From Euperipatoides rowelli (Eukaryota > Onychophora > Udeonychophora > Euonychophora > Peripatopsidae): a stretch of 14,515 bases of DNA. Shown here in pieces: positions 1 through 8,344 of the stretch; position 1 is the stretch's first letter; each line of letters opens with the position of its first letter. The notes under the pieces are model-generated. The model was not told where the DNA came from. It did no database searches and was given only the letters and a program-made list of their open reading frames with translations. A program made the position numbers and the translations under genes. The DNA lies in assembly GCA_003024985.2 (NCBI GenBank), contig PXIH01S0025702.1. The stretch is one strand, 5' to 3'.

Positions 1-1165
1 ATATTTCAAATTGAAAAAAAGAAAATTACATTTAAAGCTAAATATTTCATGATGCTCAATATAACATTTTGACATTAAGAGATATATGATATCATTTATC
101 TTGTGTGCGTACATAATCAAAATGTAAAACATATCATGATTCAACCAGTTTTCTTAACATCAAGCTTGAGTTTTGTTAAATAGATCCTTAAGTCACTTCT
201 TTCACATGTTTATGGTCACTTTTATGAAGAAAACAAGTATGGTACTTTACATTAAACTGCCAAATGAGATAATTGCTACAATCTAATATTTGTTGTTTTT
301 ATTATTTTTTTTTTCATGTTCACCAATTGACAACCTGAAATAAATCGTAGAAAGTCATCATACAGATTGTTATTAAAAATATAAATGCTCACTAGTTTTT
401 TGTAGCACTTTCAATAATAATTTTTAAAAAAATTATTTGTTTTTTTAATGTATAAAATGTTTATGTTTTATTCTATCATGCAAAAATTTAGCCAATGAAT
501 TTGAACAATGAATAATTGGAATTACAATAAATAAAATAGTGAAACTTCAGAATTCGTCAACGTAGCATATGAATATTTGATCTAATAAACAAACGTGAAT
601 GATTAATCTACCAGATGTTAACAAGTTAATATTAAATTGGCCTGAAGAAACATCTGGTGACTAACTGATCACCAGATCAAATAGCCACAACCGTATTCCT
701 TTCCATCAATTATTTGGAAGGGTGAGTTCTACCCCAATCATTTCCATTGAGGAAATAACAACGGGAATCAGTAATTTATATTAATGCCAAAGTTTGGGCA
801 TATTAAATGCATCGTTGATTTAATAATATGAGGTGTGAAGCAAAAATATATACAAATGTAATGCTTTAAAACTTATTAAATTTTCAGCATTTTTTCAATA
901 TTATATTGATACTATGTTTATCCATTTAAAAATAAATTAGTAATTAAATCTCGGACACATAGATTTGTGTTCTTGGACTAAAAATTATCAATGTTTTGAA
1001 GGGTGTAAACGATACACATGAGGTGGCTGTATATTACTATTTTATTATACTAGAGGGCGGGGCATCATAGCCGCATGCACTGTTCAAGCTTATCTACTGA
1101 TTACCCGTGGTCGGTATATTTCAGGTATATGTTTATTAACACTAAAGAAAATAATGAAATTTTTA
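1..1165. other. AT-rich non-coding DNA
   Basis: I find no gene here. The stretch is strongly AT-rich with short A and T runs and stop codons in all frames. Two things stand out: a group of inverted repeats around 610-756, and a short GC-richer patch near 1052-1080 containing a G-rich run (GAGGGCGGGGC) that I cannot assign to a known element. Confidence 0.6.
610..677. repeat. Interlocking inverted repeats (hairpin-forming)
   Basis: ACCAGATGTT (610-619) is the exact reverse complement of AACATCTGGT (649-658). The right arm overlaps a second perfect inverted repeat: ATCTGGTGA (652-660), an 8-base loop, then TCACCAGAT (669-677). The middle arm can therefore pair with either neighbour. A third small hairpin, ATTTCC/GGAAAT with a 5-base loop, lies at 740-756. 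This may be a remnant of a small inverted-repeat transposon, but I see no target duplication to prove it. Confidence 0.55.
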
Positions 1166-1179
1166 TATTATAATGTTTT

Positions 1180-1276
1180 GCCCCGAAGGATATGACCTTT
1201 TTTACACTTGTTTAAGAAATTATGATTAATATATACAAAAATGATAGTTATCTATACAAATGCTAGGATATTAATA
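1180..1276 (-). other. Probable 3' UTR of the minus-strand LINE
   Basis: This stretch follows the stop codon of the minus-strand reverse transcriptase. It includes a GC-richer segment reading CCTTCGGGGCAAAAC on the minus strand (about 1179-1193). No A-tail is visible at the left end, which fits LINE clades that lack poly(A) but also fits simple decay. The left boundary is a guess. Confidence 0.35.
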
Positions 1277-2110
1277 CTAATAACTATTAAGCTGTTTTAC
1301 AAAAGATGGGACTGCTGAACTAGAATATCTTTTGGTACGAATAAATGGCAAATAGTAAGAATTAGAATGTCTTGTACCGGTTCTACACATCATTTTTCTC
1401 TTGATAGGTGCATATGCTACAAACTTTTCAAAGAAGTCCTCTGCAAATCTATAAGAAATATCCTTTCTACGTTCAGCTAATGATTTAAGCTTCAACAATA
1501 CAAAGGCATCTTGATAATTATTAAAGTCTTTACTTAGCAGAATTTTGCGGACCCTTCTCTGCAAATTTTCAATTTCACACACTTGTGCTTTATTTAATGC
1601 TGAGTCCCATACATTACTTCCATACTCAATTCTGGGTCAAATAAATGTGGTGTAGATGTTTTTAGGGATTACAATGTCATTAGTAATTCTTCTCATTCTA
1701 TAAAGTAAGAATATTACACTAGATACTTTTTTATGAATCACTTCAAGATGTAGGTCCCATTTCAGTTTTTTTTTGTATTAAAACACCAAGTATATTTACA
1801 TTATCNACACATTTTATTGGGTTATTATCAATAGATAGGTCCAAACAAATGTCACTTTTGGAGAAATTGTGTAGCACATAACCCAAGATTTTGCTGGGTT
1901 TAAGCTCATTCCCCATAACTTAGAATCTCTTGCAATTACGTTCAAAGCTTCCTGAACAATATTGTTCAATTCACTCTCTTTACCCTCACAAACAACCGAC
2001 ATATCATCTACGAACTTGTTTTCTGTGATAGAGTAATTCTTTTCTGCATCAGTTAGTGTGCAACTTATGTACTCTATTACTTAAACTTGTCCCTCATTGC
2101 TAAGCTGTTT
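1277..2110 (-). pseudogene. Degraded LINE reverse transcriptase, 3' half (Jockey/CR1-like)
   Basis: This is the C-terminal half of a non-LTR retrotransposon reverse transcriptase, which in an intact element copies the element RNA at a nicked target. Reading the minus strand, the catalytic box appears as FVDD (2003-2014), a variant of YADD. It is followed by a helix-rich stretch and the SLNPAK thumb box near 1890-1905. After a frame change come LGVLI, then a typical tail: RIEYGSNVWDSAL, LQRRVRKILL, SLAERRKDISYRFAEDFF and FIRTKRYSSSAVPSFV, ending at a stop at 1277. Damage includes a shift near 1865, a shift at the T9 run 1766-1774 and an in-frame TGA at 1637-1639. Upstream of about 2110 the similarity stops, so the endonuclease and RT fingers are missing from this strand. 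The tail pattern (ERR, R-T-K-R-Y, AVP) is characteristic of Jockey/CR1/L2-type elements. The exact clade is uncertain. Confidence 0.85.
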
Positions 2111-2213
2111 TAAATGCTTTATGAATATTAAAATAATTATTATGAATCATTGACAGGGCAATAAAAATTTATTTAATTTCTTGTACTGAGCAGATTATTT
2201 ATAATAAATTATT

Positions 2214-2970
2214 ATGATTCAAATATCAAAAGTAAAAATAAAAAAAATTGTTACTAGTCTAAATAAATTAGGTGGATTAATAAAATGTGGTGGCTTTAAT
2301 TTTCCCAATATTAGTAAATCTGATCTGTTTATGGAGTTCGCCATTAAATTTAAGGTGGTTGATGTAGCTGCCTTTGATGGTAAAGAACATAACATTGCAA
2401 ATAATTTGTCAGAATTGATTTACATGTTTCTATTTATTTAACTATTGATGCAATATTTAATATTAAGCCAGTTTTTATGTCTGACCGACCATTCTACTAT
2501 TACTATAAAATGCAATAAGTGGTCTTAACAAAAGGGCTGCAGTGGGACCAGATTGTTTGATAAAGCAATTAAGAGAGTTTTCATGTTTTTTTTAAAGTAA
2601 ATTAATATCTGCAGTTTAAGGTTTTTATTTTTGGTGCTTATTTTGTCCTAAATGATAAGAATGATAATGGTCATTTAATGGGGATTCATGGTATTGATAA
2701 TTATAGCCCAATTAGTCTGTTAAATACGCATGCAATTTTTTTACCAAAAATACTGTTCCAAAGAATAAAATATAAAGTGATCTAGTCTATTTCAAATATT
2801 CAATTTGGTTTACTGGGAAAATCTATACATAATTATAATGCTATTAGTATTAGGTGCTATTCTTATGCTTGGAATTTCATATCTTAAAGTGGTTTATCAA
2901 TGTTTTTTTTTTTAATTGATTTATGTTTAGTTTTACCTAAAAATATTTGTTTAATTAATCAATTTGGAAA
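2214..2970 (+). pseudogene. Degraded LINE endonuclease end and RT fingers
   Basis: This is a plus-strand remnant of a LINE ORF2. The first piece (2214-2441, 75 codons) contains GGFNFPNI from 2289, matching the GGDFN-P-I motif of APE-type endonucleases with the catalytic Asp changed to Phe-adjacent GGF. The second piece contains AAVGPD (2536-2553), matching the A-x-GPDG box at the start of LINE reverse transcriptases. After a frame change come DNYSPISLLN (from 2696), matching DNYRPISLL, and then IQFGLLGKSIHNYNAI, matching the Q-x-GF-x-x-x-x-S box. A last piece, LIDLCLVLP (about 2912-2938), looks like RT box A with its second Asp lost. Several stops and shifts break the frame. Similarity ends near 2970, before the region that the neighbouring minus-strand fragment supplies. 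Confidence 0.7.
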
Positions 2971-4555
2971 ATTTANAAAAAAAACACCTCAAAATACCGG
3001 AAGGCTTTTGTACGTTATTATTAAATTGACACGATGAAGACAAAATGTTAACTATTTATGCTTGCGCAGGCACAAGTAATGACGGTTCGGAGTCTTATAT
3101 GCTATGAACATTGATACCATTATTTTATGTTTTTACATTTTTGCCAATAAAAATGCCATTTAATTCATTGGATACAACGTTTAACTTATGGATATTGTTT
3201 TAAAGAACTTTGTGAATAATTTGCACCTGTAGAGTTCCACATTTCAGTATGGAAGCCATATTTAGATTCTCACTTAATCTTTTGGAATGGATCTTCAATT
3301 ATAATTCTGTTTGATCATTATACAAATATTTATTACTATTTCCAAGTTTCAGGTATTTAAGTTATATTGATTTTATTTTCAAGTTATTTGAATAAGTTAT
3401 CTATAAAGAAGAATTTGGATTTTTCTCTTTGTCACCCTAATTTATGTTATTCCAAGGCCTTATATTTAACTGCCGTTCAAAACAATGATGTTTCAACATA
3501 TTGATTTTTGCTGTCTTCGAAATATTTAATAGATTCATAATTGTGTGGAGAGATCAATAGATTTTTTCGATTTCATTTAACGTAACATCTTTACTGCAGA
3601 TGGACCTTTCTAATCAAGATATTCTGGAGTGAATATAAACGAGTATATTCTTCTCCAATTTTTCTCTTTGAACCTTTTTCACTTTGATTGAACTTTATAT
3701 TTAGACATTTATTTGATAATCATTTAAATTATCATTATTTATAATTTCCTTCTATGTATTATTGATTTATTCCTTGAAGTAATGATGTTCTTTTAATTAT
3801 TACCTTATGTAATTTTGTTTTTTACAATTATTAAATTTATATTTGAAGGGTGAAATTCCTTTAAAAAAAATATTAACTATTATTTCTAAAGTTTTTAATA
3901 ATATTTCTTAAACATTGTTAGAGATTAAATTTTTTAATGCTAANGCAAATAAAAAATAATAAATAAAGCTTTGAATCACTGATCTACATTCTGATTGGTC
4001 TGTAAAGGAAACAGCCCCTATTCTGGTCTGACAACCAGTGAACCACTAGCCTATTACTATTACTGGAATCGTCAGATTTTTCTGCCAAAATTTGTCATAT
4101 GAAGGGTTGAAAATTTGCTACATATTGGCATAAAAGTAGAATTTTAATGCATTTATGGACTGAATATAACAAATTGATTGATTAATTAAACAAACATTTT
4201 TTTACAAAAATACACATAAATCAATGAAATTTAAATAGGCATTGATATACCACTTTAAATTAAATAAAAATAAGTTAAAACAAAGCACAATTATTTTTGT
4301 GACATTCATGCTCTTTGGACGCTATGTTTATTTAATAAGAATAATAATATCAATGTTTGGAAATTCTAATGCAACAAAATAATAAATTATATAGTAAATA
4401 AAATAATTACATCAAGAATCATAGAGTATAATACTGTATGAATAATATTGTGATTAATAAGTGAATCTCCATGCAGGGATCTATTATAGATTGTCATCTT
4501 TACTGTTTTGCATTTTGCTTGTTAAAATTAATAATTAGAGTTTAGAATAAAAATT
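2971..4555. other. AT-rich non-coding DNA, no assignable gene
   Basis: There are short A and T runs (for example about 2976-2984) and stop codons in every frame. A short plus-strand stretch near 3220-3320 encodes FAPVEFHISVW and LIFWNGSSI, which faintly recalls the W-N-G region after the reverse transcriptase of DIRS-type elements. The match is too short to call. I see no RNA gene here. Confidence 0.5.
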
Positions 4556-4720
4556 AACAAATTGTGAGCATATATGGGTGTAATTGCCTATATTGATGAT
4601 TTTCTGATAATAGTTAAAGAAAGAATATTACACTAATTTTGGGAATTATCAATCATTTTGGCAAAGTAATTTGTATAACTTTTAATAAAGTCAAATATTT
4701 AGCATTTGATCTTATGTATA
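4556..4720 (+). pseudogene. Weak reverse-transcriptase remnant (YIDD type)
   Basis: The plus strand encodes VIAYIDDFLIIVKE, with YIDD at 4589-4600. After stops and a frame change it reads INHFGKVICITFNKVKYLAFDLM. A hydrophobic residue plus YIDDFLI, followed about 25-30 residues later by a K-S/K-V-x-YL-x-F segment, matches the palm and downstream box of DIRS- or Ty3-type reverse transcriptases better than LINE ones. Three or more stops lie within 140 bases. The surrounding kilobase shows no other domain of such an element, so this would be a very old fragment. Chance resemblance cannot be ruled out. Confidence 0.4.
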
Positions 4721-5578
4721 ATAAAGTAATAAAAGGACTGGGGACTGTAATCTCAAAATAATTTTCGGGTTGTCCTTACTCATTCACTGGAGAAATGGCT
4801 AGCAGAAATGTTTCAGAATTATTTTTTAGAATCCATTGATGAAACAGTTAATCATTTAAAATATAGACATTTGTCAAAGTACAATGAATTCAGATTTATG
4901 TGTATTTTCTTTATTATAAATTTCCTAAAGTATTTTTATAAAAATTACAGTTAAACTTATTAGTTTTATTTGGATGAAACAGATAAGTTACCTCTCTAAT
5001 GAGATTATAACACTTCCAGTTTCCATGAATGATGGGAAGCTTTGCCTTCATAGTCCTGAATATAAAAATCATATTTGCTTTTTTAACAGAGCTTATGTTT
5101 TCCAGTCTCATTCTACCTTCTGACACTCACCTCCATTGGGGCAATTGGCAAATATTTGTAAAGGTTTTATGTTATTGAATGTATTCCTAGAAATGCTTCT
5201 ATTTTCAAATGTATAAGCATAATGTTAGAATTTATTAGTGATTGCAATCTGCTTGTGATTAACAAAACATATTATTCAATGTTATATAACAAAAAATATT
5301 AATGATTCTAATATATTTATGAACAGAATAAAAAGAAAACAAATTGGAAAAAGCATACCCAGTAATAGTCAATTTATTAAGGTTTTCTACTATATCCTTC
5401 CTTTTAAAATATGGCCAATAGAAAGAGTCCAATTGATGGTTCAGGAACATTGTGTTTACTGTAGAATATATGGATCATATTCTTTTCAAATTGAATTTTT
5501 TTTGAACCAGTAAAAAATGGATTTAAGATATTATGAATGTGTCTGAATTACTAAGATGATCGGTTTTGTTTTTTAGTA
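4721..5578. other. AT-rich DNA with short unassigned open stretches
   Basis: One plus-strand stretch (about 4763-4951) stays open for roughly 60 codons in the same frame as the YIDD remnant and encodes HSLEKWLAEMFQNYFLES. I do not recognise it. Other open stretches on both strands (4914-5126 minus; 5259-5513 on both strands) have low-complexity composition and no motifs, and are best treated as chance. Confidence 0.45.
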
Positions 5579-5595
5579 AAGGAAATTAAATTATT
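5579..5595. repeat. Target-site duplication, left copy
   Basis: AAGGAAATTAAATTATT is repeated exactly at 5984-6000. The pair flanks the minus-strand retrocopy and abuts its A-tail (T-run on the plus strand). A perfect 17-bp direct repeat is in the usual size range for LINE-mediated insertions. Confidence 0.85.
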
Positions 5596-5632
5596 TTTTT
5601 TTTTTTAAAGGGAATTGCACCCCTTAATATAC

Positions 5633-5638
5633 TTTATT
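5633..5638 (-). promoter_or_regulatory. Polyadenylation signal AATAAA of the retrocopy
   Basis: TTTATT on the plus strand is AATAAA on the minus strand. It lies about 26 bases upstream of the A-tail (5594-5606), the normal spacing for cleavage and polyadenylation. It shows that the template RNA was a polyadenylated transcript. Confidence 0.8.
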
Positions 5639-5796
5639 AAAATCACAAAAAACTAACATACACACTCTTAAGGAACTACAAAACATCAAATCTGAGAATT
5701 GAAAAGTACATAACTTAAACACATGCACAAAGTGTACAACCANAGGTAGCCGNCTCGGCAAACGTCAACAATGCTCCAACTATTTATCTACACTAG

Positions 5797-5983
5797 TTAT
5801 CTTTGCATTGGCNCCCATAGCCTCAAAGAATCGACATAGGCATAGACCTTTGCNTTCGCCCATTTCCTTGAAAAAATGTCGAAAGGCAAATAGGTCGAAT
5901 CAAACTTAAACAACTTTTGAGACTGCATAATTAAAAACTGCTTCGGTCTCATCTTTATATTCTGAAAAACAAAGGTATTTCTT
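5797..5983 (-). CDS. C-terminal fragment of a LINE ORF2 (Tx1/L1-like family)
   Basis: This is the last 61 codons of an ORF2 reading frame, uninterrupted to its TAA apart from two ambiguous bases. It begins RNTFVFQNIKMRPKQFL and ends SRKWAxAKVYAYVDSLRLW followed by six residues. The first part matches copy A's ORF2 tail. The KW-x4-V-Y/F-x3-D part aligns without gaps to copy B's ORF2 tail at about 13212-13262 (KWTQLGVFTQED). It is the C-terminal tail beyond the zinc-finger region of the polymerase protein, function unknown. The fragment has no start codon of its own because the insertion is 5' truncated, so it is not expected to be expressed as a protein. It supplies the only undamaged example of this family's ORF2 end in the window. 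Confidence 0.75.
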
Positions 5984-6000
5984 AAGGAAATTAAATTATT
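5984..6000. repeat. Target-site duplication, right copy
   Basis: AAGGAAATTAAATTATT is identical to 5579-5595. It marks the 5' side of the minus-strand insertion, immediately before its truncated coding sequence. Confidence 0.85.
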
Positions 6001-6354
6001 GCCTATTATTGTTGACTTATATAAGTCCATTTGAATTATTAAATGTGTATTTGTTTGCCAAGATATAAAAATAGGACCAGGGACAACCTCGCTGGACTAT
6101 GGTCTGTTGTTATCTGACTTATTTGTATTTAATTATTAAAAAAAAAATATAAGATATTTAAAACGTCATGATTTCCAGAAAAAATGAACTAAAGTCTTAA
6201 AAGATAATTAGTCTATTGTTCATATTGTTAATAGTCATTACTGGTAATATTGTTTTAATAAATTTGTTTTCAATTTTAGTATAAGGTTTTTATTTACCCA
6301 ATAAATAATTGGTTAAGGGATATTTTCCTTAATTAAAAAAAATAACATAAAATG
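6001..6354. other. AT-rich non-coding DNA between insertions
   Basis: I see no gene. An A10 tract preceded by a GC-richer segment (GGACCAGGGACAACCTCGCTGG, 6071-6092, and A-run about 6138-6147) could be the 3' end of an old short retroposon, but no promoter boxes or flanking repeats support this. The right edge is where similarity to copy B's ORF1 begins. Confidence 0.45.
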
Positions 6355-7276
6355 TCAATAAAACGTCTTCAGTATTTGTAATGGTGGATGAATTATCAGC
6401 CTCAAAGGTTTCAGTTTGCCCAATTAATAAATATTTTGGAGGTCTTAAACCTTTTGGATAACCTAGTGAAGTTCAGCAAGCTGGACAATTCCTTTTATAA
6501 CTTTATTGATTTTGACAATTCCCTAGCAGTCGAGCAGTTTATTAGGAAGTTTTCCATGTTAGAGGAATACTATGTGGTTTTTCTGAACTCTGCCATCTCT
6601 GAACATTATTGATATTAAGGTATTATGGATGCCTGCAAAGGTTGTAATAAGAAAATAGCTAATGTGTTAAAGCCTTATGGTGAGGTGCTTATGATTAAGC
6701 CCACACTGATTAAAATCAATGAAACAAAATATATCGGTACCATTTCGGTCTATTTATCATTTGCATTTAATACAGAATCTTCAGTGGATAGTTTGCCCTA
6801 TGCTATTGAGTCCATGAATGGTTTGAGAGGATGGCTACAAATAAAAACTCATAGGGCTGTATGCTTCCGTTGTAAAAAGGAAGACCATGCAATAAATGTC
6901 TGTCCATATAAATGGTGCTGGAGATGCAGAGACTTGCGTTAAAAATCATACTTATAAGAATTCTTATGTTCATGCTTTGCTCAGAAGTCCTACTATGAAT
7001 TTGTCTGTTCAACTTCTGGTTGTCCCCTACCCTGATGATGATGTCTTGTCGCAGACTTTTAGTGTGTCTCTATCTAATAGTTTGTCGTCCGGTACCATGG
7101 TGGATGCAGTTAGTGATGATAGATCCGAGAAGGAGTGTTCCTACCAATTGGATGCTAACAAGAGGTGTAAAATGGATCATGCTGTAAAATATGTAGGCCA
7201 ATTTTTGTCCTCTACTAGAAAGATCTTTCAGGATGGTAATTCGTCTGGTGCACATCCCAAACCGAAAGATGAGTAG
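6355..7276 (+). pseudogene. LINE ORF1 (gag-like, double zinc knuckle), copy A
   Basis: This is the nucleic-acid-binding ORF1 protein of the LINE family, 5' truncated and frameshifted. It begins at SSVFVMVD, equivalent to about residue 36 of copy B. Next comes NYQPQRFQF...NLLDNLVKFSKLDNSFYNF (6388-6612), then an RRM-like region starting IDIKVLWMPAKVV and continuing LKPYGEV, VYLSFAF and GLRGWLQIK. A CCHC knuckle follows, with Cys at 6862, 6871 and 6901 and His at 6886 (C-x2-C-x4-H-x4-C). Only four residues later (PYKW) a second knuckle begins: CWRC and, after a shift near 6932, CVKNH. The C-terminal part (to 7276) is polar and Ser-rich with a basic NKRCK patch. Frame changes fall near 6387, 6620-6660 and 6932. 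The RRM-plus-knuckle layout is typical of Tx1/L1-group ORF1. No membrane or catalytic motif is present. Confidence 0.8.
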
Positions 7277-7938
7277 TAAGCTATTAACTTTGCTTAAAGG
7301 AAGTTGTTTCTTCGTGGTATGTGATTGTTGGATTTTTTATGGTGTTATGCCATAGGTATATGTTGGGAGGCCTTTTATTGAGTGCAGCTAATTATAATTA
7401 TGCTGGTATTGCTTTATATAGTAGTGAGCTATTTTGTAAGCTGGGGTCATGGAGAGTTTTGTTGGACTAAGCACCAAAAAATTAATATGGCATTCTTTAT
7501 CTGTTATCATTTTTAGGTATAGTCCCTGTTGCTCACATGAGTGTTTTTTTTAATAAAGTAAGCCTTTTAGCAATACTTTGTATAAGATTTATGAGTCTTA
7601 ATGCTTGAAAAAGAGTTGCGAGAGTGGGTGTGCTTGACCTTTTCTATTTTTGTTATTTTTCTATGTGGGTTGGGTTTATTTGTTTTTCATTATAATATGT
7701 TGTCTTTCTTAATATTTGTAATGCTAGGTTAGCATTATATATCATGTTGATGGCAGGGTGATTAGAGTATAAGCTTTTATGGGTGGAAAAGCAATGCCCT
7801 GTACAGTTTTAAAATGGTTCTAAAGATAAGTTTTCTTTTTAACCTGACTGTACTATGGTAATTCGGGTGATTTGGTTATTTACATTAAAGTGTATGTTAG
7901 TTTCTGCTTTATGTTATTATATAGACTGCTTAATTTAA
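7277..7938 (+). other. Inter-ORF region of copy A (T/G-rich)
   Basis: About 660 bases on the plus strand rich in T and G, with no convincing reading frame. Position and composition match the 700-base inter-ORF region of copy B. A GGTTATTTAC-type segment (about 7875) followed by T-rich sequence resembles the end of copy B's region (about 9958). An AATAAA at about 7551 is the only signal-like motif. It does not go on into an ORF2 start: the sequence jumps to the ORF2 tail near 7939. Confidence 0.5.
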
Positions 7939-8092
7939 TTATTATTTTTTTCTTTTCAAAAGGAAATAGAAAGGATCAGAAACATGATGTATTTTCAAAA
8001 CATGAAAATGCGGCCAAAGGTTTATTTTTTACATCAAATTAGGAAGTGCACTTCCCATGAGCCTTCGAGCGAGAGCATCGCGCTCAGTATGA
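7939..8092 (+). pseudogene. ORF2 C-terminal tail, copy A
   Basis: Only the last part of the polymerase ORF survives. It reads LLFFSFQKEIERIRNMMYF, then QNMKMRPK, and after a frame change LPMSLRARASRSV to a TGA at 8090-8092. RNMMYF is identical to copy B at 13158-13175. QN-x-KMRPK matches the minus-strand retrocopy, and P-M/I-S-L matches copy B near 13191-13205. Endonuclease, reverse transcriptase and zinc finger are all absent, so about 3 kb has been deleted between the inter-ORF region and this point. The product would be nonfunctional. Confidence 0.7.
8042..8055. repeat. 14-bp perfect palindrome
   Basis: GGAAGTGCACTTCC is its own reverse complement. It falls inside the ORF2 tail of copy A at the point where the reading frame changes, and next to an unusually GC-rich patch that also holds GAGCG...CGCTC. 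It could be a site of local rearrangement. No function can be read from it. Confidence 0.6.
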
Positions 8093-8344
8093 TATTTTAT
8101 GTTTCTTTTTCTTATTAGTGTTGTTTGTGCAAATGAAATTTAGTTTGGCTGTTTGGAGATATATTAATATTAAGCTGGTGTTGAGCTACAAAAACTTGTG
8201 AATATTGATTAAACCTGTGAATTAGTAGTCTAAGATTTACACTTTGTGGTGGGTGTTGCTGTGGGCATTTTCAGAGCCTTAAAGATTACGTTCTTGATGT
8301 TGACCAGCCTTGGACTTGTATATTTTCAATTTTGTTTATTTGCT
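8093..8344 (+). other. Copy A/B junction and ORF1 leader of copy B
   Basis: This spans the end of copy A's ORF2 to the ORF1 start of copy B. The segment GCATTTTCAGAGCC (8265-8278) matches GCAGTTTTAGAGCC before copy C's ORF1 (13433-13446). A TTGTAT...TCAATTT block just before the ATG is also shared (8314-8331 and 13471-13484). These blocks suggest a common ORF1 leader of about 60-80 bases. The 170 bases before it would be copy A's 3' UTR. No A-tail is present. Confidence 0.5.

Larger units (their letters stand above)
1180..2970 (-). mobile_element. Possible single LINE insertion with 5' inversion
   Basis: The minus-strand fragment holds the RT from its catalytic box to the C-terminus. The adjacent plus-strand fragment holds the endonuclease end to RT box A. 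Read on the minus strand, the order is inverted 5' segment, then 3' segment in sense. That is the arrangement produced by twin priming during LINE insertion. The retained parts barely overlap, with only the box B region missing. Two unrelated LINE insertions side by side remain possible, because the fragments share no region that could prove they are one family. Confidence 0.4.
5596..5983 (-). mobile_element. 5'-truncated LINE retrocopy with A-tail and TSD
   Basis: This is a 388-bp insertion read on the minus strand. It starts abruptly inside a reading frame at 5983, continues to a TAA at 5797-5799, then has a 3' UTR of about 190 bases, an AATAAA signal, and an A-tail seen as 13 Ts at 5594-5606. 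Perfect 17-bp direct repeats flank it. These are the hallmarks of target-primed reverse transcription. The encoded tail shares R-N-x3-F-Q-N-x-K-M-R-P-K with the ORF2 tail of copy A (7978-8022). The insertion is therefore a related element of the family found at 6355-14515. Intact frame and perfect duplication suggest it is younger than its neighbours. Confidence 0.85.
6355..8092 (+). mobile_element. LINE copy A (internally deleted, Tx1/L1-like)
   Basis: The copy comprises a truncated ORF1, the inter-ORF region and the ORF2 tail, in the same orientation as copies B and C. Relative to copy B it lacks the 5' leader, the first 35 or so codons of ORF1 and nearly all of ORF2. I see no A-tail at its 3' end; copy B's leader follows after about 170 bases. 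Confidence 0.7.

Noticed and set aside
3055-3110. Possible tRNA-derived A and B boxes (TTGCGCAGGCA and GGTTCGGAGTC)
   Set aside because: Both boxes have two or more mismatches and no A-tail, repeat or fold supports a tRNA or SINE.
3180-3330. Plus-strand peptide with FAPVEFHIS and LIFWNGSSI resembling the region after RT in DIRS elements
   Set aside because: Fewer than ten informative residues match, the spacing is off by about six residues, and it lies upstream of the only YIDD candidate, the wrong order for one element.
4914-5513. Open stretches on both strands of 60-70 codons
   Set aside because: They overlap in opposite strands, have AT-driven composition and contain no motif.
5726-5736. 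11-base match (TACACTTTGTG) between the retrocopy 3' UTR and the A/B spacer at 8238-8248
   Set aside because: The distances from the ORF2 stop differ greatly (about 60 versus 145 bases) and the flanks do not align, so it may be chance.
6060-6150. GC-richer segment followed by an A10 tract as a SINE end
   Set aside because: There is no target duplication, no internal promoter and no second copy in the window.
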